Source: an uncultured Acetatifactor sp. (lineage in GTDB: Bacteria; Bacillota; Clostridia; Lachnospirales; Lachnospiraceae). From it: DNA of 44,325 bases. Below, in pieces: positions 1 to 9,457 of this stretch (positions are counted from its first letter, which is position 1; each line of letters begins with the position of its first letter). The position numbers and the translations under genes are program-made. Under the pieces are notes generated by a model. That model saw only the letters and a list, made by a program, of their open reading frames with translations. It did not search any database and was not told the origin of the DNA. The stretch covers positions 23,784 through 68,108 of the forward strand of contig CAJUJN010000018.1 of the NCBI GenBank assembly GCA_910586775.1, given 5' to 3'.

Positions 1-118
1 TCCATCCTGTCAAACTTTTCGTCCATCTGATCCAGACGGCTCTCCACCTCTCCCAGCCTGGTGTCCATCCTGTCAAACTTTTCGTCCATCTGATCCAGAC
101 GGCTCTCCACCTCTCCCA
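1..118. repeat. 63-bp direct repeat inside the coiled-coil gene
   Basis: Bases 1-55 recur exactly at 64-118, a period of 63 bp or 21 codons. The identity at DNA level, not only protein level, points to recent duplication, so copy number may vary between strains. The array may continue beyond the left edge. Confidence 0.85.
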
Positions 119-182
119 ACCGCTCATGTATCGGTAGCAGCAAACCTGAAATCGCCTGTAAATCTTCCTTTGTTAATGCCAT
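1..182 (-). CDS. heptad-repeat coiled-coil protein, partial (C-terminus beyond window)
   Basis: The reading frame begins at the ATG at 182 and runs off the left edge, so only about 60 residues are visible. The protein opens with MALTKEDLQAISGLL and then repeats a 21-residue block (LGEVESRLDQMDEKFDRMDTR), three heptads with hydrophobic residues at a/d positions, which predicts a long coiled coil. The upstream in-frame ATG at 188 sits too close to the Shine-Dalgarno AAGGGG; the ATG at 182 has about 7 nt spacing and is preferred. Short proteins of this kind occur in Lachnospiraceae, but I do not recognise a defined function. No signal peptide or membrane segment is visible in the part seen. Confidence 0.7.
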   Translation of the reverse strand, partial: MALTKEDLQAISGLLLPIHERLGEVESRLDQMDEKFDRMDTRLGEVESRLDQMDEKFDRM

Positions 183-238
183 ATTCATACCCCTTTCTTT
201 AATACCTTCTCCCGTCCTGCTCCCCATCAGTTATTGAA

Positions 239-267
239 AGTATACCACACCCAAAATGCAAAGTCTA
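239..267 (-). promoter_or_regulatory. probable sigma-A promoter of the coiled-coil gene
   Basis: On the minus strand TAGACT (267-262), a 17-bp spacer and TATACT (244-239) lie about 55 bp upstream of the start at 182. The -35 box is a 4/6 match, so this is a plausible call only. Confidence 0.45.
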
Positions 268-515
268 TCGCCACCAGAATGAATACCACGTCCGTTTTTC
301 CCTTCCCTTTTATTCCAATCCCACACAAATCTTATTCCGCTGAAAAACGGCAGAAACGCCATCAACTTCAGAAGCCCAAAGCATCCCAGATGTAAGAAAA
401 CTGCCTGATACGGTGCCCATACCGTGTCCGGCCCGCTTTTATAAAAATATGATAATTCATGTGTCCGGCATTGTCAAGCATAATCTGGCTCTTTTCGGAA
501 TCAGCAACATTGCTC

Positions 516-544
516 TTGCACAAATGCCGGATTTCATATATGAT
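516..544 (+). promoter_or_regulatory. probable sigma-A promoter of rarA
   Basis: TTGCAC (516-521), a 17-bp spacer and TATGAT (539-544) stand just ahead of the rarA ribosome binding site AAGGAG (584-589). Together with the minus-strand promoter at 239-267 this accounts for most of the 414-bp gap between 183 and 596; nothing else was seen there. Confidence 0.55.
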
Positions 545-596
545 AAAGCAGAAAGTCGTTGTTAAACGCCTGACAGAAAATACAAGGAGACTCACC

Positions 597-1949
597 ATGC
601 AGCAGCTGTCCCTTTTTGATACTTCAAATGAATATACCCTTTCCCCGGCCACGGCACCCCTGGCGGACAGGATGCGTCCCCGTTTCCTGGAGGACTATGT
701 AGGCCAGACCCATCTGCTGGGGAAAGGAAAACTTCTCCGCCAGATGCTGGAGAAAGACCAGGTCTGCTCCATGATCTTCTGGGGTCCTCCCGGTGCAGGC
801 AAGACCACCCTGGCAAAAATCATCGCAGGACGGACAAAATCAGACTTTCTGAACTTCAGCGCCGTCACCAGCGGCATCAAGGAAATCAGGGAAATCATGA
901 AACAGGCTGAAGAAAACCGCAATTACGGCATCCGCACCCTTGTCTTCGTGGACGAAATCCACCGTTTCAACAAAGCCCAGCAGGATGCCTTCCTCCCTTA
1001 TGTGGAAAGAGGCAGCATCACCCTCATCGGTGCCACCACCGAGAATCCTTCCTTTGAAATCAACGGCGCACTCCTGTCTCGCTGCAAGGTATTCGTTCTG
1101 AAAGAGCTGACTGTGGAAGAACTGACAGAAATGCTGCGCAGGACCATGGCGGACAAACGGGGCTTCGGCAATACAACCGTCCGCATGGAAGAGGACACCT
1201 TTCCCGCCATTGCCGCCTTTTCCAACGGTGATGCCCGAAAGGCGCTGAATACGCTGGAGATGGCCGTACTCAACGGAGAGATTTCCCCCGACGGCTCCAT
1301 CACCATAGGCAGAGAAACCCTGGAGCAGTGTCTGGGCAGAAAGGCTTTATTATATGATAAAAAGGGCGAGGAACATTACAACCTGATCTCCGCCCTCCAC
1401 AAATCCATGCGCAATTCCGACCCGGATGCCGCCGTATACTGGCTGGCCAGAATGCTGGAAGCCGGGGAAGACCCGCTCTTCATAGCCCGCAGACTGATCC
1501 GCTTCGCCAGCGAGGACATCGGTTTAGCGGACAGCCAGGCATTGCAGATTGCGGTTGCGGCTTATCAGGCATGCCATTTTAACGGAATGCCTGAATGTAA
1601 TTTGAACCTGACCCAGGCTGTGGTCTATCTCTCCCTTGCCCCTCGCTCCAATGCACTCTATCGTGCCTACGAGACAGCCAAAGCGGATGCCATGACCCAG
1701 CTTTCGGAACCGGTGCCTCTGATTATCCGTAATGCGCCCACGCAGCTTATGGACGAACTGCACTACGGAGAAGGCTATGTCTATGCCCATGACACTGCGG
1801 AAAAAATGGCACACATGACCTGTCTGCCGGAAAACCTCAAGGACAGGAGATACTACCTTCCCACTGAAGAAGGGGACGAAAATATTTTCAGGGAACGGCT
1901 GGAAAAAAGCAGGGCTTTCCGCCTGGGTAAGAATGGCGGCCAGGTATGA
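597..1949 (+). CDS. rarA: replication-associated recombination protein A (RarA/MgsA), AAA+ ATPase
   Basis: RarA is a clamp-loader-like AAA+ ATPase acting at stalled replication forks. This 450-residue product has the Walker A motif GPPGAGKT at residues 63-70, a Walker B stretch VFVDEIHRF near 112-120, and the sensor-1 motif GATTENPS, followed by the lid and C-terminal oligomerisation region (normal family length). The start at 597 is chosen over the ATG at 459 because AAGGAG lies 7 nt before it and because homology starts here. The N-terminus reads MQQLSLFD; QLSLF is a perfect form of the consensus pentapeptide used to bind the DNA polymerase sliding clamp, which suggests direct recruitment to DnaN. 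It converges on addB with an 11-bp gap. Confidence 0.95.
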   Translation: MQQLSLFDTSNEYTLSPATAPLADRMRPRFLEDYVGQTHLLGKGKLLRQMLEKDQVCSMIFWGPPGAGKTTLAKIIAGRTKSDFLNFSAVTSGIKEIREIMKQAEENRNYGIRTLVFVDEIHRFNKAQQDAFLPYVERGSITLIGATTENPSFEINGALLSRCKVFVLKELTVEELTEMLRRTMADKRGFGNTTVRMEEDTFPAIAAFSNGDARKALNTLEMAVLNGEISPDGSITIGRETLEQCLGRKALLYDKKGEEHYNLISALHKSMRNSDPDAAVYWLARMLEAGEDPLFIARRLIRFASEDIGLADSQALQIAVAAYQACHFNGMPECNLNLTQAVVYLSLAPRSNALYRAYETAKADAMTQLSEPVPLIIRNAPTQLMDELHYGEGYVYAHDTAEKMAHMTCLPENLKDRRYYLPTEEGDENIFRERLEKSRAFRLGKNGGQV

Positions 1950-1960
1950 GAAAGCGCGCG

Positions 1961-4900
1961 CTACAAATCTTCCTCCTTCGCTTCCGTCTCCGCGATTGTA
2001 CCCGCCATCCTGTGCAGCGCCTCCTCCCTGTCCATATCCTCCAGTTTCCGCTTCCCACAGCCGGGCAGAGAAGCCTCGAAGCCGCAAACCTTCCTGTAAG
2101 TACAGTAAGTACAGGCCTCCTCATTGCCCTTTTCATAAGGATTCAGCGAGATTGTACCATCCAGAATCTCCCTCCCGATCTCAGCAATCTTACGGCTCAC
2201 ATAATCCGAAACAATCTTCAGTTCCGGACCGCTCATCACCGAGGAACGGGCGGAAAAGTTGCCGTCCTTCTTCCGCTCCACCGGAATGACGGCAGACTTG
2301 CTCCCCATTGTCTTATCCAGCATTTCCACAATATGGGGCTCACTGTTCACTACGCCGTTCATCCGCAGCTTCTCCTCAATCTGCTCATTGATCTCCTCCG
2401 GCGTCAGTTCCACCGGCGTCTCCACTGCCGGGTCATCAATGTGGTAATACAGCATCGCCGCAGGCACAACTTCCTTGTCCCGATGACGCCTGCCCGCCAT
2501 CTCCATGGCTGCATTCATATACACCACCAGCTGAAGCTGCAGACCGTAATACAGCGCCGCCAGATCAAAGCGCTTATGTCCCGATTTGTAATCAATTACC
2601 TTCACATACACCCGCTCGCCATCCTCCGCCACATCAATCCTGTCGATACGCCCCTGAAGATGCATTTTCTCCTGCTGAGACAGCGCCACATTGACACTTT
2701 CCAGATGATCCGCATACTGGAAAGAAATCTCGAAGGATTCCGGCGCAAAGCTTCCCTTCTGCAGCTGCTTCTGCAGAGTCAGCACAGTCCTGGTCAATAT
2801 CCGTCCCATCCTGGTGATTGCATATTCGTTCCTGGCGCTGCTGTACAGAACCGTACTCCCGTAATCGGCCGCATAGCGCTCCAGTGCATCACGCACACAA
2901 CCCTCCGCAAATTCCTGTGGAAAATCAAACCAGGTATAGTGGTTTTCCGTTAACTTCTCCGAAAACTGCGCCAACACCGCGTGATACACATTTCCCATGT
3001 CCACGCTCTCGAAAGTAAACCCGCCTCTCTCCTTCAGCGCCAACCCGTACTGCAGAAAATGCCGGTAGGCACAGGCAGCATAAGTCTCCAGCCGGGTCAC
3101 GCTGTTCTCCAGCTGTACGCCGTACAAAGCCCTTGCCACCGCCCGTGACAATCCCGTGTCCTGATATCTCTTAAAGGCCGCCTCTGTCAGAAAATCCCGC
3201 TTTTTCTCCATTTTTCCATCGCCATACACACGGTATATCGTAAATAATTCTGCTTCCTTCTCCTGGGACAATACCCCTTCCGCATATTCACGCAGGCCTT
3301 CCGCCAGATATCCCAACCCTTCCTGTGCCGTAACAATCTGCTCCAGGGGACTCCTCTGCTCCGGATGCCCCACCTCAATATCCGGATAGAGCCTGCGAAC
3401 CACATCCACCAGATAAGCCGGGCGGACAGACTTCCCGGCGCTGTTCACCCTGGACCAGGACAGATACAGCCTGTGGGAAGGCTTCGTCATATTCAGATAG
3501 AGATAAAACCGCTGTATGTACATCTGCTGCCTGGGGCTGGGTGCCAGCTCCAGTTCCGACTCCCGAAGAAACTCCCTGTCCATGTCCGAAATGATTCCCC
3601 CTTTGGAAGCCGCCTTGGGAATATTTCCATCATTCACTCCCAGGAAGAAAAGCACCTTCACCTGGCTGAGCCTGGTGCGCTCCATATCCCCCACCAGCAC
3701 CCTGTCCACATTCTGAGGGATGGTGCCCACCTGTATCTCGCCGAAACCCGCCTCCAGAATCTCCCCGAACTCCTTCAGCGAAATGCTTTCCTCCCCCAAA
3801 AGAGCATAAATCTGATCCAGAAGTTCCATCACCAGGCGGAAAATCTGAGCATACTCCCTGGCCCTCGCCAACTCTCCCTGCTCCTCAAACCGTGCCTGAA
3901 ATACCGCCAGCTTCTGCTGCACCCGGTTCTGTACCAGAAAATCATAAAGGGCATTCACATAAGTCTTCACAGGCTCCTTTTCCTTCAGATGCAGCATCTC
4001 CACCTGCTCCATTATCCGCTGCCGCAGGACGTTCAGCTCCGCCAGCTCTTCCTCTTCCCCCTCCATCTCCGGGGTCTTGCGCGTGAAGAGCCTGCTGTAG
4101 CCGCGATACCCCTTCACCCCTGTCTGCAGGCAGTAATTTTCCAGTTTATCCACTTCCTCCCAGGTCAGGTCCGCCAGACCACTGCGCAGATAATGAAATA
4201 CCGCCTCATAGGAAAAATCCCTTGTATATAGTTCCAACGCGCTCTTAATGTACTCTATCATAGGATTCAGAATGATCCCCCTGGTCCTGTCAATATAACA
4301 GGGAATTTCCATCCTGGCAAACTCCGTCTCCACATAAGGCGCATACCCCGCCAGGTCCCCCAGAATCACTGCCATATCCCGGAATGCCAGTCCCTCCTCC
4401 CGGACAAAACGACAGATTTCCAGGCCGGTCTGATGCACCTCCTCCCTGGGTGTGGTAGTCTCAAACATCAGGATCTCCTCCTGGGGCTGCCCGTATCCTT
4501 CCGCTCCGTATCGGAACAAATACTGCTCCAGATAGCTCAGTGCCGATGCGTCCCGAAACCGGTGATGCGCCACCCGGGAAATTTCCGCATTCCCCATTCC
4601 GCTTTCCACAGGCAATTCACTACCTGCATACTGCCCGCCCTCAGCATCCGCTCCTCTGCTCTCCGCTGCATTTCCCCCGGACTGCCCCGCGACAGCGCAG
4701 GGAAAAAGCGGCAGCACAAACACATCCTGCGCCCGCACCACCCCAAGCTTATCCGCCAGCCCGGACAAATCCGCCGCAGTCTTCTTACTCAGGTAAAACA
4801 GCTTCTGCTCCCCGTCCAACCGGTACGGGTCCTCCGCCGCCCCCAGGGTCAGTGTGACAATCACTTCCCCGCACAGAGTCATCAGTTCCCCGATCACTTT

Positions 4901-5536
4901 TGTCTGAATCGGCGTAAATCCGGTAAATCCGTCAAACACCACCACGCTCCCGGACAGCAGCCCGGACTTGTGCAGAGAGCGCCGCAGCACATCCAGCGTC
5001 TCCTCCGTAGTGATGAAATTCCCCCGGATATATTCCATAAACCCCTGATACAGAGTCTCCAGATCCCGCAGCTTCTGAACCAGGGCTCCCCGCTTCTCCG
5101 CATAGGCAATCAGCTTTGACACATCCTCCGTGCCGATGCCGTACTGCATGAATTCGGAGATGGCACTCTTCACCTCATGAATATAACCCTGCCTGTGAAG
5201 AAAACTCCCCAATGTGGGCAGTTCTTCCTTCAGATTCGCCGCCACCTTCTGGAGCACCAGGCTCTTACCCGTATCATCCAACACGGGAATCTCCTGCCCG
5301 CCCACTTCCTCCAGAATACGATGCCCCAGACGCCCGAAGCTGAGCACGTCAATATTCATGATACCGCCGCTTTCATTCAGCAGCACCAGTTCCTTCTGGG
5401 TCTGCATGGTAAACTGGTCCGGCACAATAATCAGGAAATTCTTCCTTTTCTCCTCTGCTGCCCGCCGGGTAATCTCCTCATATAATTTTCTGCTCTTGCC
5501 CGCCCCTGAGGGGCCGAAATAAAATTGCAGGCTCAT
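1961..5536 (-). CDS. addB: ATP-dependent helicase/nuclease subunit B (AddB)
   Basis: AddB pairs with AddA to process double-strand breaks and recognise Chi. The 1191-residue product starts with MSLQFYFGPSGAGKS, giving a Walker A motif at residues 8-15, and carries the C-terminal RecB-type nuclease domain. The four cysteines that hold the family's 4Fe-4S cluster are in place: C822, C1142, C1145 and C1151 (CTYCTYRKVC). The DEK-type nuclease lysine region VKVIDYKSG is also visible. The start codon overlaps the stop of the upstream sensor kinase by 4 nt (ATGA), implying translational coupling. Unusually, addA is not next to it: the next gene is rarA in convergent orientation. AddA must therefore be encoded outside the window. 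Confidence 0.95.
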   Translation of the reverse strand: MSLQFYFGPSGAGKSRKLYEEITRRAAEEKRKNFLIIVPDQFTMQTQKELVLLNESGGIMNIDVLSFGRLGHRILEEVGGQEIPVLDDTGKSLVLQKVAANLKEELPTLGSFLHRQGYIHEVKSAISEFMQYGIGTEDVSKLIAYAEKRGALVQKLRDLETLYQGFMEYIRGNFITTEETLDVLRRSLHKSGLLSGSVVVFDGFTGFTPIQTKVIGELMTLCGEVIVTLTLGAAEDPYRLDGEQKLFYLSKKTAADLSGLADKLGVVRAQDVFVLPLFPCAVAGQSGGNAAESRGADAEGGQYAGSELPVESGMGNAEISRVAHHRFRDASALSYLEQYLFRYGAEGYGQPQEEILMFETTTPREEVHQTGLEICRFVREEGLAFRDMAVILGDLAGYAPYVETEFARMEIPCYIDRTRGIILNPMIEYIKSALELYTRDFSYEAVFHYLRSGLADLTWEEVDKLENYCLQTGVKGYRGYSRLFTRKTPEMEGEEEELAELNVLRQRIMEQVEMLHLKEKEPVKTYVNALYDFLVQNRVQQKLAVFQARFEEQGELARAREYAQIFRLVMELLDQIYALLGEESISLKEFGEILEAGFGEIQVGTIPQNVDRVLVGDMERTRLSQVKVLFFLGVNDGNIPKAASKGGIISDMDREFLRESELELAPSPRQQMYIQRFYLYLNMTKPSHRLYLSWSRVNSAGKSVRPAYLVDVVRRLYPDIEVGHPEQRSPLEQIVTAQEGLGYLAEGLREYAEGVLSQEKEAELFTIYRVYGDGKMEKKRDFLTEAAFKRYQDTGLSRAVARALYGVQLENSVTRLETYAACAYRHFLQYGLALKERGGFTFESVDMGNVYHAVLAQFSEKLTENHYTWFDFPQEFAEGCVRDALERYAADYGSTVLYSSARNEYAITRMGRILTRTVLTLQKQLQKGSFAPESFEISFQYADHLESVNVALSQQEKMHLQGRIDRIDVAEDGERVYVKVIDYKSGHKRFDLAALYYGLQLQLVVYMNAAMEMAGRRHRDKEVVPAAMLYYHIDDPAVETPVELTPEEINEQIEEKLRMNGVVNSEPHIVEMLDKTMGSKSAVIPVERKKDGNFSARSSVMSGPELKIVSDYVSRKIAEIGREILDGTISLNPYEKGNEEACTYCTYRKVCGFEASLPGCGKRKLEDMDREEALHRMAGTIAETEAKEEDL

Positions 5537-8500
5537 CCTCTTAATATATCCCTCAAAAGCTCCAGAAGTTTCTGGACATCGATCGGTTTCGCCACATGCC
5601 CGTTCATCCCCGCTTCCAGCGCCGCCTTTCTGTCCTCGTCAAAAGCATTGGCCGTCATGGCGATGATCGGCAGATCTGATGTCCCCAGACTCTCCAGTGC
5701 CCTGATCTGCCTGGTGGCTTCATAACCGTTCATGATCGGCATCTGGATGTCCATCAAGATCAGGTCATACTGCCCCGGCTTTGCATGTTTCATCTTCTCT
5801 ACCGCAACCGCACCGTCATCCGCCACGTCCACTTCAAATCCGGACTGCTGCAGAATCTCCAGTGCAATTTCCTGATTCAGCTCATTGTCCTCCACCAGCA
5901 ATATCCGCTTCCCCTCAAAGGAAAAATCTTCCCCGTCGACAGCACCTTTTTCCTCACCAGAAGCAAAAGGCGCCGCCAGGATCTCTCTGAGTTCCGATAG
6001 AAAGATGGGTTTTGAACAGAATGCCGTCACCCCTGCCGCCCTTGCCTCTTCCTCCATGTCGGCCCAGTCATAGGCCGTCAGTACGATTATATGTCTGTCT
6101 TCTCCTGTGATGCTGCGAATCCTCCTCACTACCTCAATGCCGTTCATATCCGGCATCAGCCAGTCCACAATATAAGCGGCATATCCGTCATTCTGCTCCT
6201 CCGCAAGGCCGGCGCGAAGTACCGCCTCTTTCCCGGAAGTCGTCCAGTCAGGCCGCATGCCGATAACGGAAAGCATCTTGGTCACACTGGAACAGGTATT
6301 AAAATCATCGTCCACCACCAGCGCCCGAAGCCCCTTTAACTCCTGAATCACTTCCTGCCTTACCGGCATGGAGCAGGTTCTGAACTGCAGATTCACCGAA
6401 AAAGTAGTACCTTTTCCCACCTCGCTGGCCACAGAAATAGTACCGTCCATCATATCCACGATATTTTTGGTAATGGCCATCCCCAGGCCGGTTCCCTGAA
6501 TCCCGCTGACTGTACTGGTACGCTCACGTTCAAAGGGCTCGAATACATGCTCCAGAAATTCCCGGCTCATGCCGATTCCGGTATCTTTGACCTGAAATTC
6601 GTAGGAAGCATAGCCGTCCGGAGCATTCCCCTTTTGCAGAATGCGGACACTCACAAGACCCCCGGGCTTTGTAAATTTCATTGCATTGCTCAGCAGATTC
6701 AACAGGACCTGGTTCAACCTGAGCTTATCGCACATGACATTTTCGTTTACCACATCCACGGTATCAATATAGAAATCCAGCTGTTTGGAAGTGATATCCG
6801 CCTGTATGATAGTCTTCAGGTCATGCAGGATTTCCGGAAGAGAAGCTTCTTTCTCTTCTATTTTCACCTTGCCGCTCTCGATACGGCTCATATCCAGGAC
6901 GTCATTGACCAGGCTCAGCAGATGATTGCTGGATGTGCTGATCTTTGCCAGATAATCCTGAACCTGTTCCATGTTGTCAATGTGCGCAGCCGCAAGGGAC
7001 ACAAACCCTATGATAGCGTTCATGGGCGTCCTGATGTCATGCGACATATTATTCAGAAAAGTAGTCTTTGCTTTGTTGGCATGCTGCGCCGCAGCAAGGG
7101 CATCCTCCAGATCCACCTTCTGCTTCTCCAGCATCTCCTCCATTTTCTTCTCTTCGTCAATATCTACGAACAGGCCCACAAAAGCAATCGGCGAACCGTC
7201 TTCCCGTCTGGACAGCCTTCCGGCGGCATGGAACCATCTCCATCCGGCATTCCTGGTAAGAAGACGATACTCCACATCATATGTCTTCTCTCCGGTATAA
7301 TCTTTTACGGTGCCCCAGTATTCCTGAATAACCTGCTCTTTGTCCTCCTCATGCAGCAAATCCGACCAGGATTCCAGCTTATTCGGAAAATCCTCCTCAT
7401 TCTCATACCCAAGCATCTTCCTGAAAGTATCTGTCCAGATGCAGGAAACCATCTCAGCCTTTTCATTGAATTCCATATTCCAACGGCCAGACCCCATTGC
7501 GTCATGGATATTCTCCATATCCGTCTGTTCCCGCTCAATCTGGGCATAAGCCGCCCTTATCTCATTGCTGTCCGCCTTCTCCTGTTCCAGAAGCGCAGCC
7601 GAATTCCGCCTGAACTGGAATATCAGCACCAGAAATACTGCCAGCATCACTGCCACTGTAATACCGATCTGAGTGACGCCATGCTTCAGCATTTCCTCCG
7701 TAATAGAACTGATCTGATCACTGATCACGTTATCGCGTATCAGGACTGTCAGCATCCAGTTTGTCCCTTCCACCGGGATATAACAGAGATTCTCCTGTAT
7801 CTCCTGGTACCGGAACGAAATCTGTCCTTTCCTGCCATTGGCAAAATCGTCTGCCAGCTGACTGATGTCATATCCGTTCTCCATCTCTGCATCTGCCAGT
7901 TCAGACAAGATGTTTTTCCCTGCGGTGAGATATCCCAGATCTTCACTGGTCAGGCTGTCCCCGTTCTGATAATACAGATTGCAGTAGGTCTCGTTATCCC
8001 CGCCCTGTAATGTCAGGGAACTGAGCATTTCATCAACATTAAGCTGTACCAGACATGCTTTCATCTTCAGCCCCTGAAATACGATTCCCTCCACAGGCAT
8101 GGCCAGAACCACCTTCTTTTTCTCCCCGTCAAGGTTTATGGTGCTGACCACAGACTCCGTTAATTCCCCTGCCAGAAAATCATACCGTTCCAGGCCGGAC
8201 TCCGTACCGTATTTCGTATATACGCTGCCGTTTTCATCCGCCAGCGCGAATTGGTCCACTCCCAGGATCGTCCTCACCTTCCACAGAAAGCTGCGCAGCT
8301 CCTCCTCCGATTCCAGATCTGACTCCCCCAGCACTGAGATTGCATTCACCATATGCTCGAAATAATTCTGCAGTTCCCCAGAGACCACCAACACCCTCCG
8401 CCCGGCCAGTTCTTCCAGATAAAACTCACTGACCCTGCTTACCGCCCTCCTTGTACCGTTCTCTGCACTGTCATATACCCAGAGCGTTGTGAGGAGCAGA

Positions 8501-8592
8501 ATAACCGCAATCAGCACTCCTCCCCATACGGCGAAGGCAACTGTCTGCTTTCTCCTTCCTTTATTGATTTTATCACGCTGTAACTGTACCAT
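5533..8592 (-). CDS. hybrid sensor histidine kinase with Cache-like sensor, PAS, HisKA/HATPase and two receiver domains
   Basis: This 1019-residue membrane kinase has a first membrane helix at about 17-39, an extracellular region of about 265 residues with a dCache-like look, and a second helix at about 305-327. A PAS fold follows (about 350-480), then HisKA with the phospho-acceptor H518 (MSHDIRTPMN), a HATPase with N and G boxes (NLLSNAMKFT, GTGLGMAI), and two receiver domains with D810 (IVDWLMPDMNG) and D948 (LMDIQMPIMNG). Such multi-receiver kinases usually pass phosphate to an HPt protein, which is not seen here. The stimulus is unknown. A GAGGA Shine-Dalgarno precedes the ATG. The 3' end overlaps addB by 4 nt, an odd partnership for a repair nuclease. 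Confidence 0.93.
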   Translation of the reverse strand: MVQLQRDKINKGRRKQTVAFAVWGGVLIAVILLLTTLWVYDSAENGTRRAVSRVSEFYLEELAGRRVLVVSGELQNYFEHMVNAISVLGESDLESEEELRSFLWKVRTILGVDQFALADENGSVYTKYGTESGLERYDFLAGELTESVVSTINLDGEKKKVVLAMPVEGIVFQGLKMKACLVQLNVDEMLSSLTLQGGDNETYCNLYYQNGDSLTSEDLGYLTAGKNILSELADAEMENGYDISQLADDFANGRKGQISFRYQEIQENLCYIPVEGTNWMLTVLIRDNVISDQISSITEEMLKHGVTQIGITVAVMLAVFLVLIFQFRRNSAALLEQEKADSNEIRAAYAQIEREQTDMENIHDAMGSGRWNMEFNEKAEMVSCIWTDTFRKMLGYENEEDFPNKLESWSDLLHEEDKEQVIQEYWGTVKDYTGEKTYDVEYRLLTRNAGWRWFHAAGRLSRREDGSPIAFVGLFVDIDEEKKMEEMLEKQKVDLEDALAAAQHANKAKTTFLNNMSHDIRTPMNAIIGFVSLAAAHIDNMEQVQDYLAKISTSSNHLLSLVNDVLDMSRIESGKVKIEEKEASLPEILHDLKTIIQADITSKQLDFYIDTVDVVNENVMCDKLRLNQVLLNLLSNAMKFTKPGGLVSVRILQKGNAPDGYASYEFQVKDTGIGMSREFLEHVFEPFERERTSTVSGIQGTGLGMAITKNIVDMMDGTISVASEVGKGTTFSVNLQFRTCSMPVRQEVIQELKGLRALVVDDDFNTCSSVTKMLSVIGMRPDWTTSGKEAVLRAGLAEEQNDGYAAYIVDWLMPDMNGIEVVRRIRSITGEDRHIIVLTAYDWADMEEEARAAGVTAFCSKPIFLSELREILAAPFASGEEKGAVDGEDFSFEGKRILLVEDNELNQEIALEILQQSGFEVDVADDGAVAVEKMKHAKPGQYDLILMDIQMPIMNGYEATRQIRALESLGTSDLPIIAMTANAFDEDRKAALEAGMNGHVAKPIDVQKLLELLRDILRG

Positions 8593-8656
8593 CTTTTCGT
8601 CCTCATCAATCTCTGATTTCTTTCACCAAACGGCATTCCGAGCGATAAACAGTAAC

Positions 8657-8685
8657 ATTCTATCACAAAACCTCCTGAATTTCCA
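8657..8685 (-). promoter_or_regulatory. possible promoter of the kinase-addB pair
   Basis: On the minus strand TGGAAA (8685-8680), 17 bp, TAGAAT (8662-8657) lies about 65 bp ahead of the kinase start. The -35 box matches the consensus at four of six positions. Confidence 0.35.
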
Positions 8686-8721
8686 TGTTTTTCGCCTTGC
8701 TTCCTAAAGTTCGGTTTCCTG

Positions 8722-9381
8722 TCAGATAAAGAAACGCCACAGATAATCCGCCGCTTCCTCCGCATAGTCGATTCCAATCCGCTTCCCCGCATGAACCTGC
8801 TCCTTTTTAACGCCAAGCCCTTCCGTCACATAAAAGACAGCGCTCTCCGCCATGTCCACATCGTTATCCGCCCTGGTAATCCCCATGGCAATGCACATCT
8901 TACCGGGACCATCCGACAGATGCTTTTTCAGGGAGGCCGGACAATGTTCCGGACTGTAAAGTGCTTTTCCCTTCTTTTCCTGCTTCCGGTTCAGCTCAGC
9001 CAGCCGGAGGGAAAGCATTCGCTTTTTTGAGTCCCCGTCTGCCGGCACCACGCTTCTGAGCAGCACTGCCTGGGGGATTCCATCCGTCATGGCCGCGATA
9101 TTCATGCAGCTGTACATGCCGTAGATCAGATAGACATAGGAAGTTCCTCCCACATGGTACATGGGTTCGGTCCGCTCCGTCCGCTTTCCCCCATATGTAT
9201 GAGAACCCTTGTCGCTTTCCCCCATGTAACTTTCCACTTCCGTAATCATCCCCCGGACGATACCCATGGCTGTTTCGTGCACCAACACCTTTCCCAGCAG
9301 TTCCTTTGCCACCGTGATGCCGTCCCTTGTAAAAAAATCCCGCCCAAGACGTTTTCCGGGCTTCAGGTTTACTTCTGTCAT
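8722..9381 (-). CDS. 3-methyladenine DNA glycosylase (AAG/MPG family)
   Basis: The 219-residue product matches the alkyladenine glycosylase family, which starts base-excision repair by removing 3-methyladenine, hypoxanthine and related damaged bases. The family core is visible: ITEVESYMGESDKGSH, where E50 is the expected catalytic general base, followed by GTSYVYLIYGMYSCMNI, the DNA-intercalating and base-pocket region, and SDGPGKMCIAMGI near the C-terminus. Length is typical of bacterial members. A strong GGGAGGAG lies 6 nt before the start. It sits 76 bp downstream of a MATE exporter gene on the same strand, and may be co-transcribed with it. Confidence 0.94.
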   Translation of the reverse strand: MTEVNLKPGKRLGRDFFTRDGITVAKELLGKVLVHETAMGIVRGMITEVESYMGESDKGSHTYGGKRTERTEPMYHVGGTSYVYLIYGMYSCMNIAAMTDGIPQAVLLRSVVPADGDSKKRMLSLRLAELNRKQEKKGKALYSPEHCPASLKKHLSDGPGKMCIAMGITRADNDVDMAESAVFYVTEGLGVKKEQVHAGKRIGIDYAEEAADYLWRFFI

Positions 9382-9457
9382 ACCATTCTCCTCCCAATCC
9401 GCTTTTAATGGAATGCCTTTCCCGGCAGCCCTTTTCTCTGCATCAAAATTTTACGAA

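Noticed and set aside
1946..5522. Long plus-strand open frames opposite addB
   Set aside because: His/Leu/Pro-rich antisense frames with no ribosome sites; the minus-strand AddB reading has intact motifs throughout.
8511..8690. Cys-containing short frame with AGGAGG upstream, overlapping the kinase N-terminus
   Set aside because: The spacing to its GTG is too short and most of it lies out of frame in a well-supported kinase gene.
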